From Coenobita brevimanus (Eukaryota > Arthropoda > Malacostraca > Decapoda > Coenobitidae), in the NCBI GenBank assembly GCA_032717465.1, contig CM064670.1, forward strand, positions 14,228,431-14,292,430: DNA of 64,000 nt. The letters are read 5' to 3'. Under the pieces are notes generated by a model. It ran no database searches, had not been told where the DNA came from, and saw nothing but the letters and a program-made list of their open reading frames with translations. Both the position numbers and the translations under genes were made by a program. Positions 11,963 to 23,069 of the stretch are shown one piece after another. The first letter of the stretch is position 1; every line of letters starts with the position of its first letter.

Positions 11963-13249
11963 CAGGCAAACTCCGATTAATGATACCCGTAGATGCGATA
12001 CCCCAGAATAGTGATAGGGGTAGAAATACCACCCTACCCCGCCTATCATAGGCCTACCCTGTTTTGCGATGGGTTTTGATTTTTTTTTACCGATTTTGAT
12101 GATATCTGAGACTTAAAATTTGTGTTTAGGTTCATTTATAAATTGTGTTTAGACTCAGACTGATGTGTTTTAGTCATAGGTGGAGTGAACAATGTCATTT
12201 GGTGTACGGATTCTCATCCATCAGACGAGGTACACAAAAGTGTGGACAAGTAGGAGACCCAACAAAGAATATTTTGTGTCTGACCACTGAACTGTCATCT
12301 AACCTATCATGGAATACATAATTATAATTTTAAATAAATATTAATAACTACAAAAACCTTAGAAAGTACAGTAAATATTTCATGCATTGATAAAAAATGT
12401 GAAACTGATACATCATGTGTTTACATTCGGGCTGTTCAAGGAAAAATGCTTTGAATATACGAAGGCATTTCTAAATAAATGTTGGAAAATAAGAGAGAAG
12501 AAAATAAAGGTGGTCAGCAACCAGAACAGTTGCTAAAACAACATAAAATGGGGCTGATTAGAAGGCTATCCCGATTGCATCATCGATCAATAAATCATGT
12601 TTACATTTGGGCTGCTCAAGGGAAAACGCTTTGAGAATACAAAGGAATTTCTAAATAAATGTTGGAAAATAAGACAGGAAGAAAATAAAGGAGCTCGGCA
12701 ACCAGGTGGAAAAAAAAAAAAAAAAAAAAAGAGAGGGGCCGATGAAAAGGCAATCCCGATCGCATCATTGATCGCATTCCCCATCAAGAGAATTCCCTGT
12801 CAAAATATCAACGATTCTCCATCATAACAATTCGGACCTTGGACGATTCTGTGTCATTCACACATTATTGTTTTGCATAAAAGATGCTTATTTAATTGTC
12901 CCAGGACCATTTGATGGTGGGACTGTATTCAATCCTGCTGTTTCTTCTCTACCAAGTTTGATTACAAGTTGGAGATCGCATTCTCCAGTGACCTTGACTG
13001 GGTAAAAGTGAAACAGGTACTGGTTTTAGGCTTAGGTTAGCTTCTTTTACAGCTGTTAAGCCATTTAGATTGGCTTTAAACTTTTTTCTGGACTCATTTG
13101 GGTGGGTTTAGGACTTGGTTGGGGGGGAAACCCATGGCTCAAAAGGGCATCCCTATACTTTACACGTTAAATCTACCCTGAGATACAATGCCCCACCTGG
13201 CGATGGGCTTTTACTTAACCAACTGCATCGTTAAACTGAGATGTGCCTG
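11963..13249. mobile_element. Tigger-like non-autonomous element, 1287 bp, TA duplication
   Basis: TA (11961-11962), then CAGGCAAACTCCGATTAATG. The right end on the other strand is CAGGCACATCTCAGTTTAACG, ending at 13249 with TA at 13250-13251. The ends resemble Tigger termini (CAGGCATACCTCG type). Removing it with one TA restores QIDYFLVRR in the LINE D endonuclease. The right half (13030-13140) is the reverse complement of part of the element at 32940-33441, so they share a family. No transposase is present. Confidence 0.8.
12413..12780 (+). repeat. about 182-bp tandem duplication with poly(A) run inside the Tigger-like element
   Basis: CATGT(GT)TTACATT(C/T)GGGCTG at 12413 recurs at 12596 and the copies stay alignable to about 12780. 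The second copy carries an A-run (12711-12730). This creates a short spurious open frame. Confidence 0.75.
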
Positions 13250-14267
13250 TATTTCCTGGTCAGGAGGGCTGATAAGAGTTTAGTGGGGGATGTTAAAGTT
13301 ATGGAAAACGAGGAGTGTGTACAGCAACACAAGTTACTGATATGTAACATGGTACTTAAGGAGTAGGTGATGAAAACGAGGACCCATGTAACTAGGAGGA
13401 AAAAATGTTAGTTGGAAAACCAAGCATAAGGGATGCCTTCTATGGCGAGATGAGAGGAGTGGTGGCTGAACAGGGAGACATTGATATAAGTGTTAACGAA
13501 CAGTACAAAGCCCTCAAGAACAACCTCTTGAAAGTTACTGCTTCAGTGTGTGGATGGTCAAGGGACCCCCCCAAGATATCAAGTAACTTGGTGGTGGGAT
13601 GAGGGTGTAGAAGCCTCACTTAAGGAATGGAAAAGGGTGGTAACAAGGAGGAATACTTGACAGCCAAGCATAGGGCTAGAAGAGAGGTCTATAGGGCAAA
13701 GTCTGAGTCTAGGAGACTTTTACTTGATAACCTAAACAGTGGGGAAGGGAAGGATATGATATCTAAGGTGGTAAATCAAATGAAGAGGGAGAATAGGGAT
13801 ATCACAAGCGAGCAGTGGGTGAAGAATGATGAGGGAAAGATAGTGGTGAACAGTGGCGATATTAGAGACACCTGGAGAAAGCACTACAACTGGTTGTTGA
13901 ATGAGGAGTTTGACTGGGGCAGGGATGGTCTGGAGCCAGAAGATCCAATGTCTGGCCATTGGCCTTTGATTGACGCTGCTACTGTGAGCAGGGCAATAGC
14001 CAGGATGCAGGAGGGGGAAGGCAACAGGTGTGTCTGGGATGACTGCTGAAATGTTGAAAGCCTCAGGAGATTTAGGAATGAGGTTAGTCACTGATCTGAT
14101 AAATACGATTATAATGAGTATGTTGACTCTGAGGCTTGGCTGAAGAGTGTAACTGTAAATGTGTACAAGGGGAAGGGAGATGCTGTGGAAAGAGGATATT
14201 ATAGAGGCAGAGTTCCTGAACCATATAATGAAGAGAGTTCTAAAAGGTATGATTAGAGAAAGAGTGT

Positions 14268-14781
14268 GGTAGGAGGGGACGTTCACCATCCACTCACTTG
14301 ATTTAGTGCTGCTCTCAGGTGTCTGCCCTTTCCCCTCCTCCATCCTTCTTTCCTTCCATCCTCTTCTGTCTTTCTTTCCTTAAGTCTTTCCTCATCCTTC
14401 TGCCTAAAGGTGACTTTACACTTCCTCTTCTGTGTTTCTTTCTTCATTCTTTCCTCTTCCTTCTGCCTGTGGGTGACTCTACACTGTGTGACAAGCCAAA
14501 TGGTTTCCTGTACACCAGGAAACCATTTACTATGCTGGGTGGTAACCATATAACAAAATTTTGGCATCTGGTGGTTTAGTGGGTAATTATTGCGCTCCAA
14601 TCGGACTGAGCTGGTGAAGGTTTATATCCAAGGAATGGTTGGGGTTTATTGCTCACGTAATGCCACTCAGGGATGAGTGAGGCTGGTCACTCTCATCTTA
14701 AATGTCAGGACCAACTGCCTAGCCCTGGGCTCCTATGCTCCTCATGCAGCAACGCAGGACTGATTGATGGATGGATGGATG
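14268..14781 (+). mobile_element. SINE-like repeat copy 1 with internal Pol III boxes
   Basis: About 510 bp shared with 20408-20917. It has an A-box-like TGGTTTAGTGGG (14572-14583) and a B-box-like GGTTTATATCC (14619-14629), with tRNA-like spacing. The tail is (GATG)n (14763-14781). The roughly 300 bp before the A box are CT-rich and common to both copies, which is unusual, because Pol III boxes normally start near the 5' end of a SINE. It interrupts LINE D between IRERV and NNDEMQFGF. Not a functional tRNA gene: no cloverleaf is evident. Confidence 0.6.
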
Positions 14782-17279
14782 TGAATAATGATGAGATGCA
14801 GTTTGGGTTTATGCCAGGCAAAGGGACCACTGATGCCATATTCACTGTTTGACAGCTTCAGGAAAAATATATAGGGAAAAAAAGGAAACTGTTTTTGTTC
14901 ATTTGGAGAAGGCCTTTGACAGAGTCCCTAGAGAGGTGGTGGAGTGGGCAATGAGAAAGCTTTGGATTGAGGAGTGGCTGGTTAGGGTGATTATGGTCAT
15001 GTATGATGGTGCTAACACCCAGGTAAGAGTGAATGTAAATGGAGATTTGAATGGTGAGTTATCTGTGAATGTTGTTGTGCATCAGGGGTCAGTCTTGAGC
15101 CCCTTGTTGTTTATTAGGGTATTTAAAGCCCTCTCACATAACGTCAGAAATGGACTCCCACGGAAGATGCTGTATGCTGATGATTTGGAGTTGACTGGAG
15201 AGAATGAATTGGAGGTCGAGGAAAGATTAAGGAAGTGGCTAGATGGTATGGGGCACAAGGACTTAAAGAGTAAATGCAGATATAACAAAAATGATGGTAT
15301 CTAGGGCTGGGGGAAGTACAGTACTGTCAATGAAGAGAGGGTGTGGCCATATGTGATCTGCCACAAGGGCACGGGACATAATTCCATCTTGTGCAGTGTT
15401 TGTGATATGCAGGTGCATAAGAGATGTAGTGGTATTAGAGGTAGGCTAGGAGATAATGCTGGTTTCATGTGTGTGGTGTGTTAGGGAGAGCATGTGGAGA
15501 TTGCCAGGTGTGAAAGGAATGAACTTGATGGTGAGTCTCTTGAGTACGTGAAAGAGTTTTGTTATCTGGAAGACATTTGGAAGACACTCTGTGGCTTGAA
15601 TGAGGAGTGGTTGGAAGAAGTTCAGGAAGCTGTTGCCTCTCCTGACAATGAGAGGGCTCTCCCTCCATGCTAAGAGATTTTTGTATGTGGCATGTGTTAG
15701 GAGTGTAATGCTTTATGGCAGTGGGACCTGGGCAGTAAAAGAAGAGGATATTCACAGGCTCAAACATACAGAAATGGTGATGATTAGGTGGATATGCAGT
15801 GCATCCCTGAGTGCAGGGCCTGGGGAGGATAGGTTGGTGATGGAAGAGTTGAGAGGTAGGATGGGACTGGAGTGTATTGGTGTTGTGATGAGAAGAAGTA
15901 GACTGAGATGGTTTGTGCATGTAGAGAGGATGAGGATTGATAATTGGGTGCTAAAAATGAGAAGTGTTAATGTTGGGGGTAGGGCAGTGAGAGACAGACT
16001 GAAAAAGATCTGGGACGTGGTCACTGAGTGTGACCTCAGGTATATAGGATTAAATAGGGAAGCTGCCAGAGACCGAGCAACATGGAGAGCCGCCATTAGG
16101 TCACCAAGGTCGATGCATGAAAGCATGTTGGAGCCTTCAAAAATGAATGAAACACAACTGCACAAGATGGCATTACTTCCCATGCCCTTCTGGTAAAATG
16201 CACATGGACACTCTCCCTCTCCTTTGACAGTACTGCCATCAATCCAAAATGCCATCACATTTGTTTTATCTGCACTTACCTTCAAGCTCTTGTGCCCCAT
16301 ACCATCTCCCCACTTCCTAAATCTTTCCTCCACCTCCCTTCCATCATTTGCAATCAACACCAAATCATTGGCATACAAAACCTCAGATAAAAGTCCACTT
16401 TTGAAGTCACAGGAGAAGGTGTCATGCACCATGATATACAACAAGGGGCTCAAGACTGACCCCTGATACACACCAACATTCACTAAAAGCTCATCACTCA
16501 AATCTCCATTCACACTCACCTCGGTGTGACCACCCACAAACATAGCCAAAAACATTCTAACCAGGCACTCCTCACTCCCACACATTTTCACTGCCCATTT
16601 CACTACCTCCCTAGGAAGCTTATCAAAGGCGTTCTCCAAATCAACTAAAGCAAAGTAAAGATCCAGTTTCTTTCCTATATATTTTTCCTGAAGCTGTTGC
16701 ACAATGTATTTGGCATTAGTGGTCCATTTGCCTGGCATAAGCCCAAATTGCAACTTATCAATATTTACTCGTTCTCCAATCACACCTTCTAGAACTCTCT
16801 CTATTACCTTTATTATCTGGTCCAAAAGTTTTATACCTCTATAATTTCCTTTTTCTAGGGCATCACCCTCTCCCTTGTACACATTTACAATCACATTCTT
16901 CAGACAATTATCTGAGACAACACACTCATATATAATCATATTTATCAAATCAGTAACTAACTCCACTCCAATATCTCCGGAGGTCTTCGGCATTTCAGCA
17001 GTCAACCAGACACACCTGTGGCCTTCCCCACCTGCATCCTGTCTACAGCTCTGCTCTCAATAGCAGTGTCAATCAAACACTAAGGGCCGAACACTGGCTC
17101 TGCTGACTCCAAACCTTCCCTATTCCAGTCAAACTCCTCATTCAGCAAGTGCTTATAATGCACTCTCTAGGCATCTTTCATACCCTTACTGTTCACCACT
17201 ATCTTTCCATCATCATTCTTCACATTCTGCTCACCAATGATATTCCTGTTTTCCCTCTTCATCTGATTTCCCACCTTAA

Positions 17280-17939
17280 CCCCTAAGTCGGTCTGGACCG
17301 ACATAAAAGGGGTGGCAGTAAGCCACCTGGTGTTGGTAGGAACCGCATTTGTTTTCAGAGCACAGTTTGAAGTGGCCGCCACTTGATCTCATCACCAAAG
17401 TATCAGGAGTGACTCCTCCCACCCAAGGCACGCATACCTCAGTCATCTGTGAATCTGTCAGGTGTAGGACAGTTTTTTCTTAAACCTCTCATCCGATTAT
17501 CTTCCCATCTCACATGGACACCTTGTCTCATCCACCCTCGCCAATCTTCTTTCCAATATACTGTACTGGGAGAGGAATCAGTGATAGTGCCATAGGGTGT
17601 TCCTTGGATGCCACTATGTCTAGGTATCTGGCAATGGAGAAGTTATCACGCTGAGAGTGAGGCCAAAATCGGGGCTGCACAAAAACGCGTGAACACATCC
17701 AGCTCCACGTGCTCAAAATTACTCCTCTTCATCACGTCCTTACTCATCAACATGATGACCTACAGTACAGATCTGGGGATACTTTCTTTTGCAAGAAGAT
17801 TTGCTCAGTAGTATGGTCTGTAATTTGATTTCCTAACTGCTATAGTTTTTGAGATATTAAGATTTGAAAATAACCTATTTTCGGAAAAATGCCCATAGTG
17901 AAAGAATGACTGCGCTATAAATAGCCCGGTGTGGAGGGG
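17280..17939. mobile_element. TTAA-flanked piggyBac-like miniature element, 660 bp
   Basis: TTAA (17276-17279) then CCCCTAAGTCGG; the right end is GGAGGGG followed by TTAA (17940-17943). Only the first CCCCT is well inverted. Removing it with one TTAA rejoins KNIIF and KVGNQMKREN in LINE D. No coding content. Confidence 0.7.
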
Positions 17940-17973
17940 TTAAATATTATATTCTTCCTCTCAACACTATATA

Positions 17974-18646
17974 CAGTGGAGTCACTTAATTCGCGTATCT
18001 GTAAGCCGCAAATTTGTAATCCGCAGTCCTCTGCCCAACTTCTCCCTATTTTTTTTATTTGGTGGAAAAAAAAATAAAACATGGTTCCTAGGTTCCAAAG
18101 TGGCTCATTTCCGAGGAGATTTATAATATCCAGGCACCCATGATATATTCCATGGCTGCTAGCCAATCACAGACACCTAGATCCAGCAACCAATCACAGC
18201 CCGGCCCTGGTGGCAAGTGTGCAAACTACAGCCGCCATGTTTGGTTTACCTCCTGTCCCACCAACCGCCAACTACATGTATTCCCCCCTGAGTTCTGAGC
18301 GCTACCTGGCCTTTTTTTTTGTCAAGGTTACCCCTCCCTGGGCTCCGTTATGGCCAGTCCCAACCCCCCAATGCGATGTTTGACCCAGCTGGGGTCCAAG
18401 AAGTAGGCTCCTCTCAGTTATCAGCATGATTTGGATGTTTTCACTGAGTGGAGATAGGAGAGAAGTTTGCTCACTTGGCCAGGGAGTGCAGCTAGTCAGG
18501 TGGAGGTAGGGTGCTGTAGGGGGGTTCCACAAGGGGCTAGACTAAATATCTTTTTTCCCACTGGTTCTTAACTTTGTAAACTGAGGAATTTGTAATCCAC
18601 CAGTAGGTACCAGTTTCTAATTGCCGCGGATTAGGCAAATCCATTG
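17974..18646. mobile_element. Tigger-like miniature element, 673 bp, TA duplication
   Basis: TA (17972-17973), then CAGTGGAGTCACTTAATTCGCG. The right end on the other strand is CAATGGATTTGCCTAATCCGCG, ending at 18646 before TA (18647-18648). Internal CGCAAATTTGTAATCCGC motifs repeat near both ends. It lies only 30 bp from the TTAA element, inside the same LINE D copy. Confidence 0.75.
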
Positions 18647-19086
18647 TAGGTTATCTAGTAAAACTCTCTGAGAGTCAGTTTTCACCCTGAATACCACTCT
18701 TCTTGCCCTACATTTGGCAGCCATGTATTCCTCTTTGTTACTACTCCTTTTCCATTCCTGGAAAGCCTTCTTTCCTTCTTAACTGCAAATTCTACACTCC
18801 CATTTCACCAAAATGTTACTTTATGTCTTGGGGGGGGGGGGGCCACTTGTCCATCCACACACTGCATCAGTAACTCTCAGGAGATTGTTCTTATGAGCTC
18901 TGTACTGTTAACTAACATTTCTGTCATTTGGGGAAATGAAAATGAAATGGTAGCAATTTCATACATTAAGCTATTCAAACTTTGGATGTTTATGATCTTT
19001 GAGGTTCAAATTTTCAAGGCTGCAGAGTCCTGGATAAGATGTGACCATGAGTTGGATGACTGATGTAAAAATTCTTCTAAACTAAC

Positions 19087-19265
19087 TTCCATGTGTGGCG
19101 GTGATGGTGGATCCAGTCAGGTGGGCGTAGTCGGGGGTGCTGGTAGAAGAGCCAGAAGGTGTCACCAGAGCAATCAGGTGTGTCATAGCGAAGCAATAAC
19201 CGACCACCCACGTTCTCCATCACAGTAGCTACCCACCCACACAGTCCTTCACCACTCAACAACAC
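19087..19265 (-). CDS. internal exon of an MBT-repeat protein (second half of an MBT repeat)
   Basis: Minus-strand exon, 179 bp. The acceptor is TTTTCTTGGCAG just before 19265 and the likely donor is GTTAGT at 19086-19081 (weak). Phase 0 at entry. It encodes VLLSGEGLCGWVATVMENVG, then GRLLLRYDTPD, TFWLFYQHPRLRPPDW. The VATVxENVGGRLLLRY...FW......LRPxxW pattern is the core and C-terminal arm of an MBT repeat, a methyl-lysine-reading fold of Polycomb-type chromatin proteins. It continues in frame from the exon at 50816-51089, which ends with IKQGMKVE. The intron is therefore about 31.5 kb. Next exon not found in the window. Which MBT family member this is remains open. Confidence 0.75.
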
Positions 19266-19600
19266 CTGCCAAGAAAAGGTAAACAGTCTAATGAATAACA
19301 AAGCAACTGACCACCCAACCACACAGTCTTTCACAAACAAAACCTGCACAGTAAAGGTTAATAGCTAGGTGTGTCAAAGAACAAATGACCATCTAATCAC
19401 ATAGTCCTTCACCACTCAACAACACCTGCAAAGACAAGGTTAACAACCAGAAATAGAATGACTGACCACCCAATCACACAGTCACCACTCAACAACATCT
19501 GGAAAGACAAGGTTAACAATCTGGTGTGTCACAGAACTACTCACTGCCTAACCACACACCCCTTCACCACTCAACAACACCTGTAAAGAACATACTGAAT
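19170..19600 (-). repeat. about 80-bp minisatellite built from the exon's 3' splice site
   Basis: Five units with spacing 73-82 bp. Read on the minus strand, each contains a pyrimidine stretch, CAG and (G/A)TGTTGTTGAGTGGTGA or a close variant. The AG dinucleotides are at 19266-19267 (the real acceptor) and, as decoys upstream in the intron, 19344-19345, 19426-19427, 19499-19500 and 19581-19582. Unit 3 has a stop 11 codons in. 19601-20136 shows no gene. Confidence 0.8.
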
Positions 19601-20136
19601 GCTGTGTGCTGTGCAGTCAGGGACAAAAGTTTGCCTAGTGTAATAATGGGACTACTTCACACTTAGGAAATGTACAGTAAATCTATCACTTTCCTCTCTG
19701 ATGCATCACATTCAAAGGAATCATCTATGGACAGAAAAGCAAACCAGTTATCCTTCAGCTTAGGAATAACCACCATGAGAGAGAAGTGAAGTACTAAATA
19801 TGAAATACTGTTTGAACTCTGCCCTCAACTATAACCTTCCTTCAGCCAGAGGTTCCATAATCTTTGGCAATCTAATATCTTTACTGGAAACATAGGATTT
19901 AAATTCAATACAGCCTTTTAATCTTGCACTAAATGTTAAGAATTATGCAGTGTTGATATACTAGTGTAATGTACTGTACTGTACATGTACAGTAAAATAC
20001 TTAGGAGAAAAATCAGCACAACTGATAATTCTATGCCCTGCAGCTCCTGTTCTAAACATTTAACTATGAGATGAGTAGTGGTGCTCCCACACTCACTCTC
20101 CCGGTGGTTATGTGTGGAGAACATGAACTCTCAAGT

Positions 20137-20220
20137 GTCAGGAGCGTCATTTGGGAGGGGCAGTGAGGGGCGCTCGCCCCTCCCAAGCTTTCTGAGGGGG
20201 CCTCCAAATAAACTACAATT
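20137..20220 (+). mobile_element. hAT-like element terminus
   Basis: CAGGAGCGTCATTTGGGAGGGG starts a GC-rich arm ending near GGGGGCCTCC. A matching end in the opposite orientation (CAGGGGCATCATTT, read on the minus strand) lies at 29398. Starting CAGGGGC and the GGCCTCC motif suggest a non-autonomous hAT family. No partner end or 8-bp duplication was located here. Confidence 0.35.
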
Positions 20221-20407
20221 AATGAAGAAAATATAAAGTTAACACCATGAAGTTAAAAATAATTTGTATTTAGCCTCAATACATTTTGAGTGAAATATAT
20301 CGTGTGTGTGTGTGTTCTTACCTACCTAATTGTTCTTATCTAATTGTATCTTTATAGGAATGAGTCAAGCTCGTTCTGTCACGTGTATTAAACCTTTATC
20401 ATACATA

Positions 20408-20917
20408 AGGTAGGTGGGGGCACTCACCATCCACTCATTCAAAGTAGTGCTGCTCTCGGATGTCTGCCCTTTCATCTCCTCCATTCTTCTTTCCTTCCAT
20501 CCTCTTCTGTCTTTCTTTCCTTCATTCTTTCCTCGTGCTTCTGCCTACAGGTGACTTTACGCTCCCTCTTCTGTCTTTCCTTCATTCTTTCCTCTTCCTT
20601 CTGCCTGTTGGTGACTCTACACTAAGTGACAAGCCAAATGGTTTCCTGTACACCAAGAAACCATTTACTATGCTGGGTGGTAACCATATAACCAAATTTT
20701 GGCGCCTGGTGGTTTAGTGGGTAATTATTGTGCTCCAGTTAGATTGGGCCAGTGAAGGTTTATGTCCAAGGGATGGTTGGGGTTGATTGCTCATGTAATC
20801 CCACTCAGGGATGAGTGAGGCTGGTCACTCTCATCTTAAATGTTGGGACCAACTGCCTAGCCCCGGGCTCCTACGCTTCTCATGGGGCAATGTAGGATTG
20901 GATGATGGATGGATGAA
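20408..20917 (+). mobile_element. SINE-like repeat copy 2
   Basis: Same 510-bp unit as 14268-14781: CTCACCATCCACTCA head, CT-rich arm, A-box-like TGGTTTAGTGGG (20710-20721), B-box-like GGTTTATGTCC (20757-20767), GGTCACTCTCATCTTAAATG arm and a (GATG)n tail. Confidence 0.65.
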
Positions 20918-21078
20918 TCCTTAAATTTATGAACTGTTTTGGCACACACTGTTTCATTTGGTAGTTCATTCCACTGGTCAATTGCCCTATTTGGGAAACT
21001 GAATTTCCTTACGTCTGTATTGCCCCTCTTTTTACGTAGTTTTTTGCAGTGTCCTCTTGCTGATGCTTCTCCATAGGT
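20918..21078 (-). mobile_element. CR1-like LINE, extreme C-terminal fragment
   Basis: The minus strand reads GHCKKLRKKRGNTDVRKFSF, then NRAIDQWNELPNETV, the usual C-terminal KLRK..TDVRK.FF..R....WN.LP pattern of CR1-type LINE ORF2. It is cut at 21078 by the inverted-repeat element. Confidence 0.65.
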
Positions 21079-22118
21079 TATATATGAGGCCCCTAATAAC
21101 ATAGTGTACCGAGCGCCACTTCAAGTGAAACTGAGTTATGTATACCACTATGTAGCCCAAACCCTCTTTGATCTGGAAAGCAACCACGAGGTACAGAAAG
21201 CAACTGGCATTTGGGTCCAAATTCCCTTTCTGTAACATGGTCTCACTTCCCACTTCACCTTAGTGCGTCGAAAGGCCTTCATGCTGGTCACAGAATGTAC
21301 CAAGTGCCTCCCAGCAACGTGTTGTCTAGTGTTACCAGATACTAGCATTTCTTTATGCTCACAGTCATGCATTTTTTTTTTTAAGTATTATTAATTACTG
21401 TACCATCATTCTAACATAATGGAATATTTTAGCATACAATTGCATGATTTAAGGGTAAGTTAGCCATAATGTACAGAAAACAGGAAAGGCAGAGACATCA
21501 GCAAGACATTAGCAACTGTGATCTGGGAATCTGTCGCGACATGATGCAGTTTTTTGTTTACCAGCCGGCCTAGAACACTGCCTAGATTAACAGGCAATTT
21601 TTAGAGTTGTTTTAGTGTTTTTTCTCATTGTCTCGAGAACATGAGTGACTCTAGTAGTGAACAAAAAGCTGCTGGTCATCTCATAACAGAAAAAGGGCAA
21701 AGAGGCCGGAGATGAGGGCTGAAATGAAAGATTTATTTCTTTATAACGGTTTTTGATTTCTGAAAATAGTATTACATACATCTGTTTTGCTTTTATAAAC
21801 ATTTCCCACTGATATCTTTGGTTGGTTGGTTTGTTAAACATGCTTACTGAGAGTACGTTTTGTCTCTCAATAACCACACTGGAGAAAAACGCAGCTATTG
21901 TTGTACCTTTGAGAATGCTACTAATTTCTCTTCTACCAAGATTAGCATGACATGAAAGTACGAACTTCAAGCTAAAATATATGTGCAAAAAAAAAAAGCA
22001 CAAAAAAAATATTCACTAGTTCCACAGTTATGGAATTTTGAAAGTTAACTCCGTTTTTCTCCATTTTCAACATGTAGCATTCGGTACACTATGTTATTAG
22101 GGGCCTCATATATATATA
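21079..22118. mobile_element. unclassified 1.04-kb element with 34-bp perfect terminal inverted repeats
   Basis: The 34 bp at 21079-21112 (TATATATGAGGCCCCTAATA through TACCGA) are exactly repeated in reverse at 22082-22115. Similarity extends, with mismatches, about 25 bp further inward. The ends sit in TA repeats, so the target duplication could be TA or TATA. The interior has no recognisable transposase; the longest frame (21587-22003, minus) matches nothing I know. Ends starting GAGGCCCC do not match the Tigger, Tc1, piggyBac or hAT ends elsewhere in this window. Confidence 0.65.
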
Positions 22119-23069
22119 TTTTTTTATGTTAGGAAGAAGAAACCAAAGGCCTTGAGCCCGCAATTATCGTTCCTTCCAAGAGAAAAACAAAACACAAGAG
22201 AGCCAAATTCAAGATCCGATCATTTCGAGATGCCTGGACACACTGCGTTTGAAATACTGGAGGTCATAGGAAGCAGGAAATACAGAGGGAGACAGTTCCA
22301 GAGCTGACCTGTTGCATAAATGAAGGACTGGGAGTAATGGTTAACTCTTGCATTAGAGAGTTGGACAGAAAAGGGATGAGAGTTTGCTGCTAGACAGGTG
22401 ATAAGCGCCCGACGTAGAGGTGGAGGAATGCATGCAGACAGTTCAGAGGAGCAGTGACCATTGAAGTTGCGACAGAAAAGAGACAAAGATGCAACAGTGC
22501 AACGAAGAGACAGAGGTTGAAGTGGGACAGTAAGAGGAGGAGAGTTAATGAGACAAAAAGCCTTTGACTCCACCCTATTGAGAAGAGCTGTATGTGGGGA
22601 ACCTCCCCACACACGAGAGTTGTACTCCACACGGGGGCTGATAAAATCCCTGTATAGAGTCAACCATTGTGCAGGGGTAAAGAAGGAATGGAGTCAGCTT
22701 AGCACACCTAATCTCTTGGAAGCAGATTTTACAAGAGATGTAATATGATCTTTCCAAGAGAAGTCCCGAGTTAATGAAACCCCAAGCATGTTCAGGGATG
22801 ATGCAGGATTAAGCTGAATATTATTAAACATTAGTGGGTACACCTGTGGAAGATTTCGTCGGGTTGATAGTTGTAAAAACTGAGTCTTTGATGCATTAAA
22901 AACGAGATTATTTTTACCCCAGCCAGGGATACGAGCCAAGTCAGACATTAGGTGTGCCATAGCCTCATCCACTGTTTGTTGAAGTAACTGCTGAGATGGA
23001 TGTTGCAGGAACCGAATGGAAAGGTGAAGGGTGGAGTCATCAACGTATGAGTGGATAGGGTTAGATGTA

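Larger units (their letters stand above)
11473..16150 (+). mobile_element. LINE family D copy 2 (EN-RT with zinc knuckle, decayed)
   Basis: Plus strand. Endonuclease: FLSAYAPKEDLDEEEK (about 11637) and EGDLHGHVGEA (about 11752). The connector runs 13252-14050 (NKEEYLTAKHRARREVYRAK). RT: YKGKGDAVERG (14165), FGFMPGKGTTDAIF (14800), EKAFDRVPREVVEWA (14906), QGSVLSPLLF (15083) and LYADDLELTGE (15170). After RT comes a Cys/His array, C..C, H..C, C..C (about 15358-15480), then YGSGTWAVKEEDI (15717) and RLRWFVHVERM (15900). Stops and frameshifts throughout. Two inserts interrupt it: a Tigger-like element (11963-13249) and a SINE-like repeat (14268-14781). Clade not assigned. Confidence 0.8.
16151..18930 (-). 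mobile_element. LINE family D copy 3 (decayed, carries two DNA-transposon inserts)
   Basis: Minus strand. From high to low coordinate: connector NKEEYMAAK-like (about 18740), KRENRNIIGEQ (about 17240), LLNEEFDWN (about 17120), NVYKGEGDALEKGNYRGIK (about 16870), FGLMPGKWTT (about 16740), ENAFDKLPREVVKWA (about 16620), QGSVLSPLLYI (about 16450) and LYANDLVLIA (about 16370; the RT signature has N where D is expected). It ends at about 16151 within the Cys-rich region, directly against the 3' end of copy 2 in opposite orientation. Inserts at 17280-17939 and 17974-18646. Confidence 0.75.

Noticed and set aside
14567..14640. tRNA gene
   Set aside because: A and B boxes are present but no acceptor stem or cloverleaf could be drawn; it recurs in a dispersed repeat.
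21587..22003. 138-codon minus-strand ORF as a transposase
   Set aside because: No HTH, no DDE-like acidic residues in recognisable context; composition is low-complexity hydrophobic.
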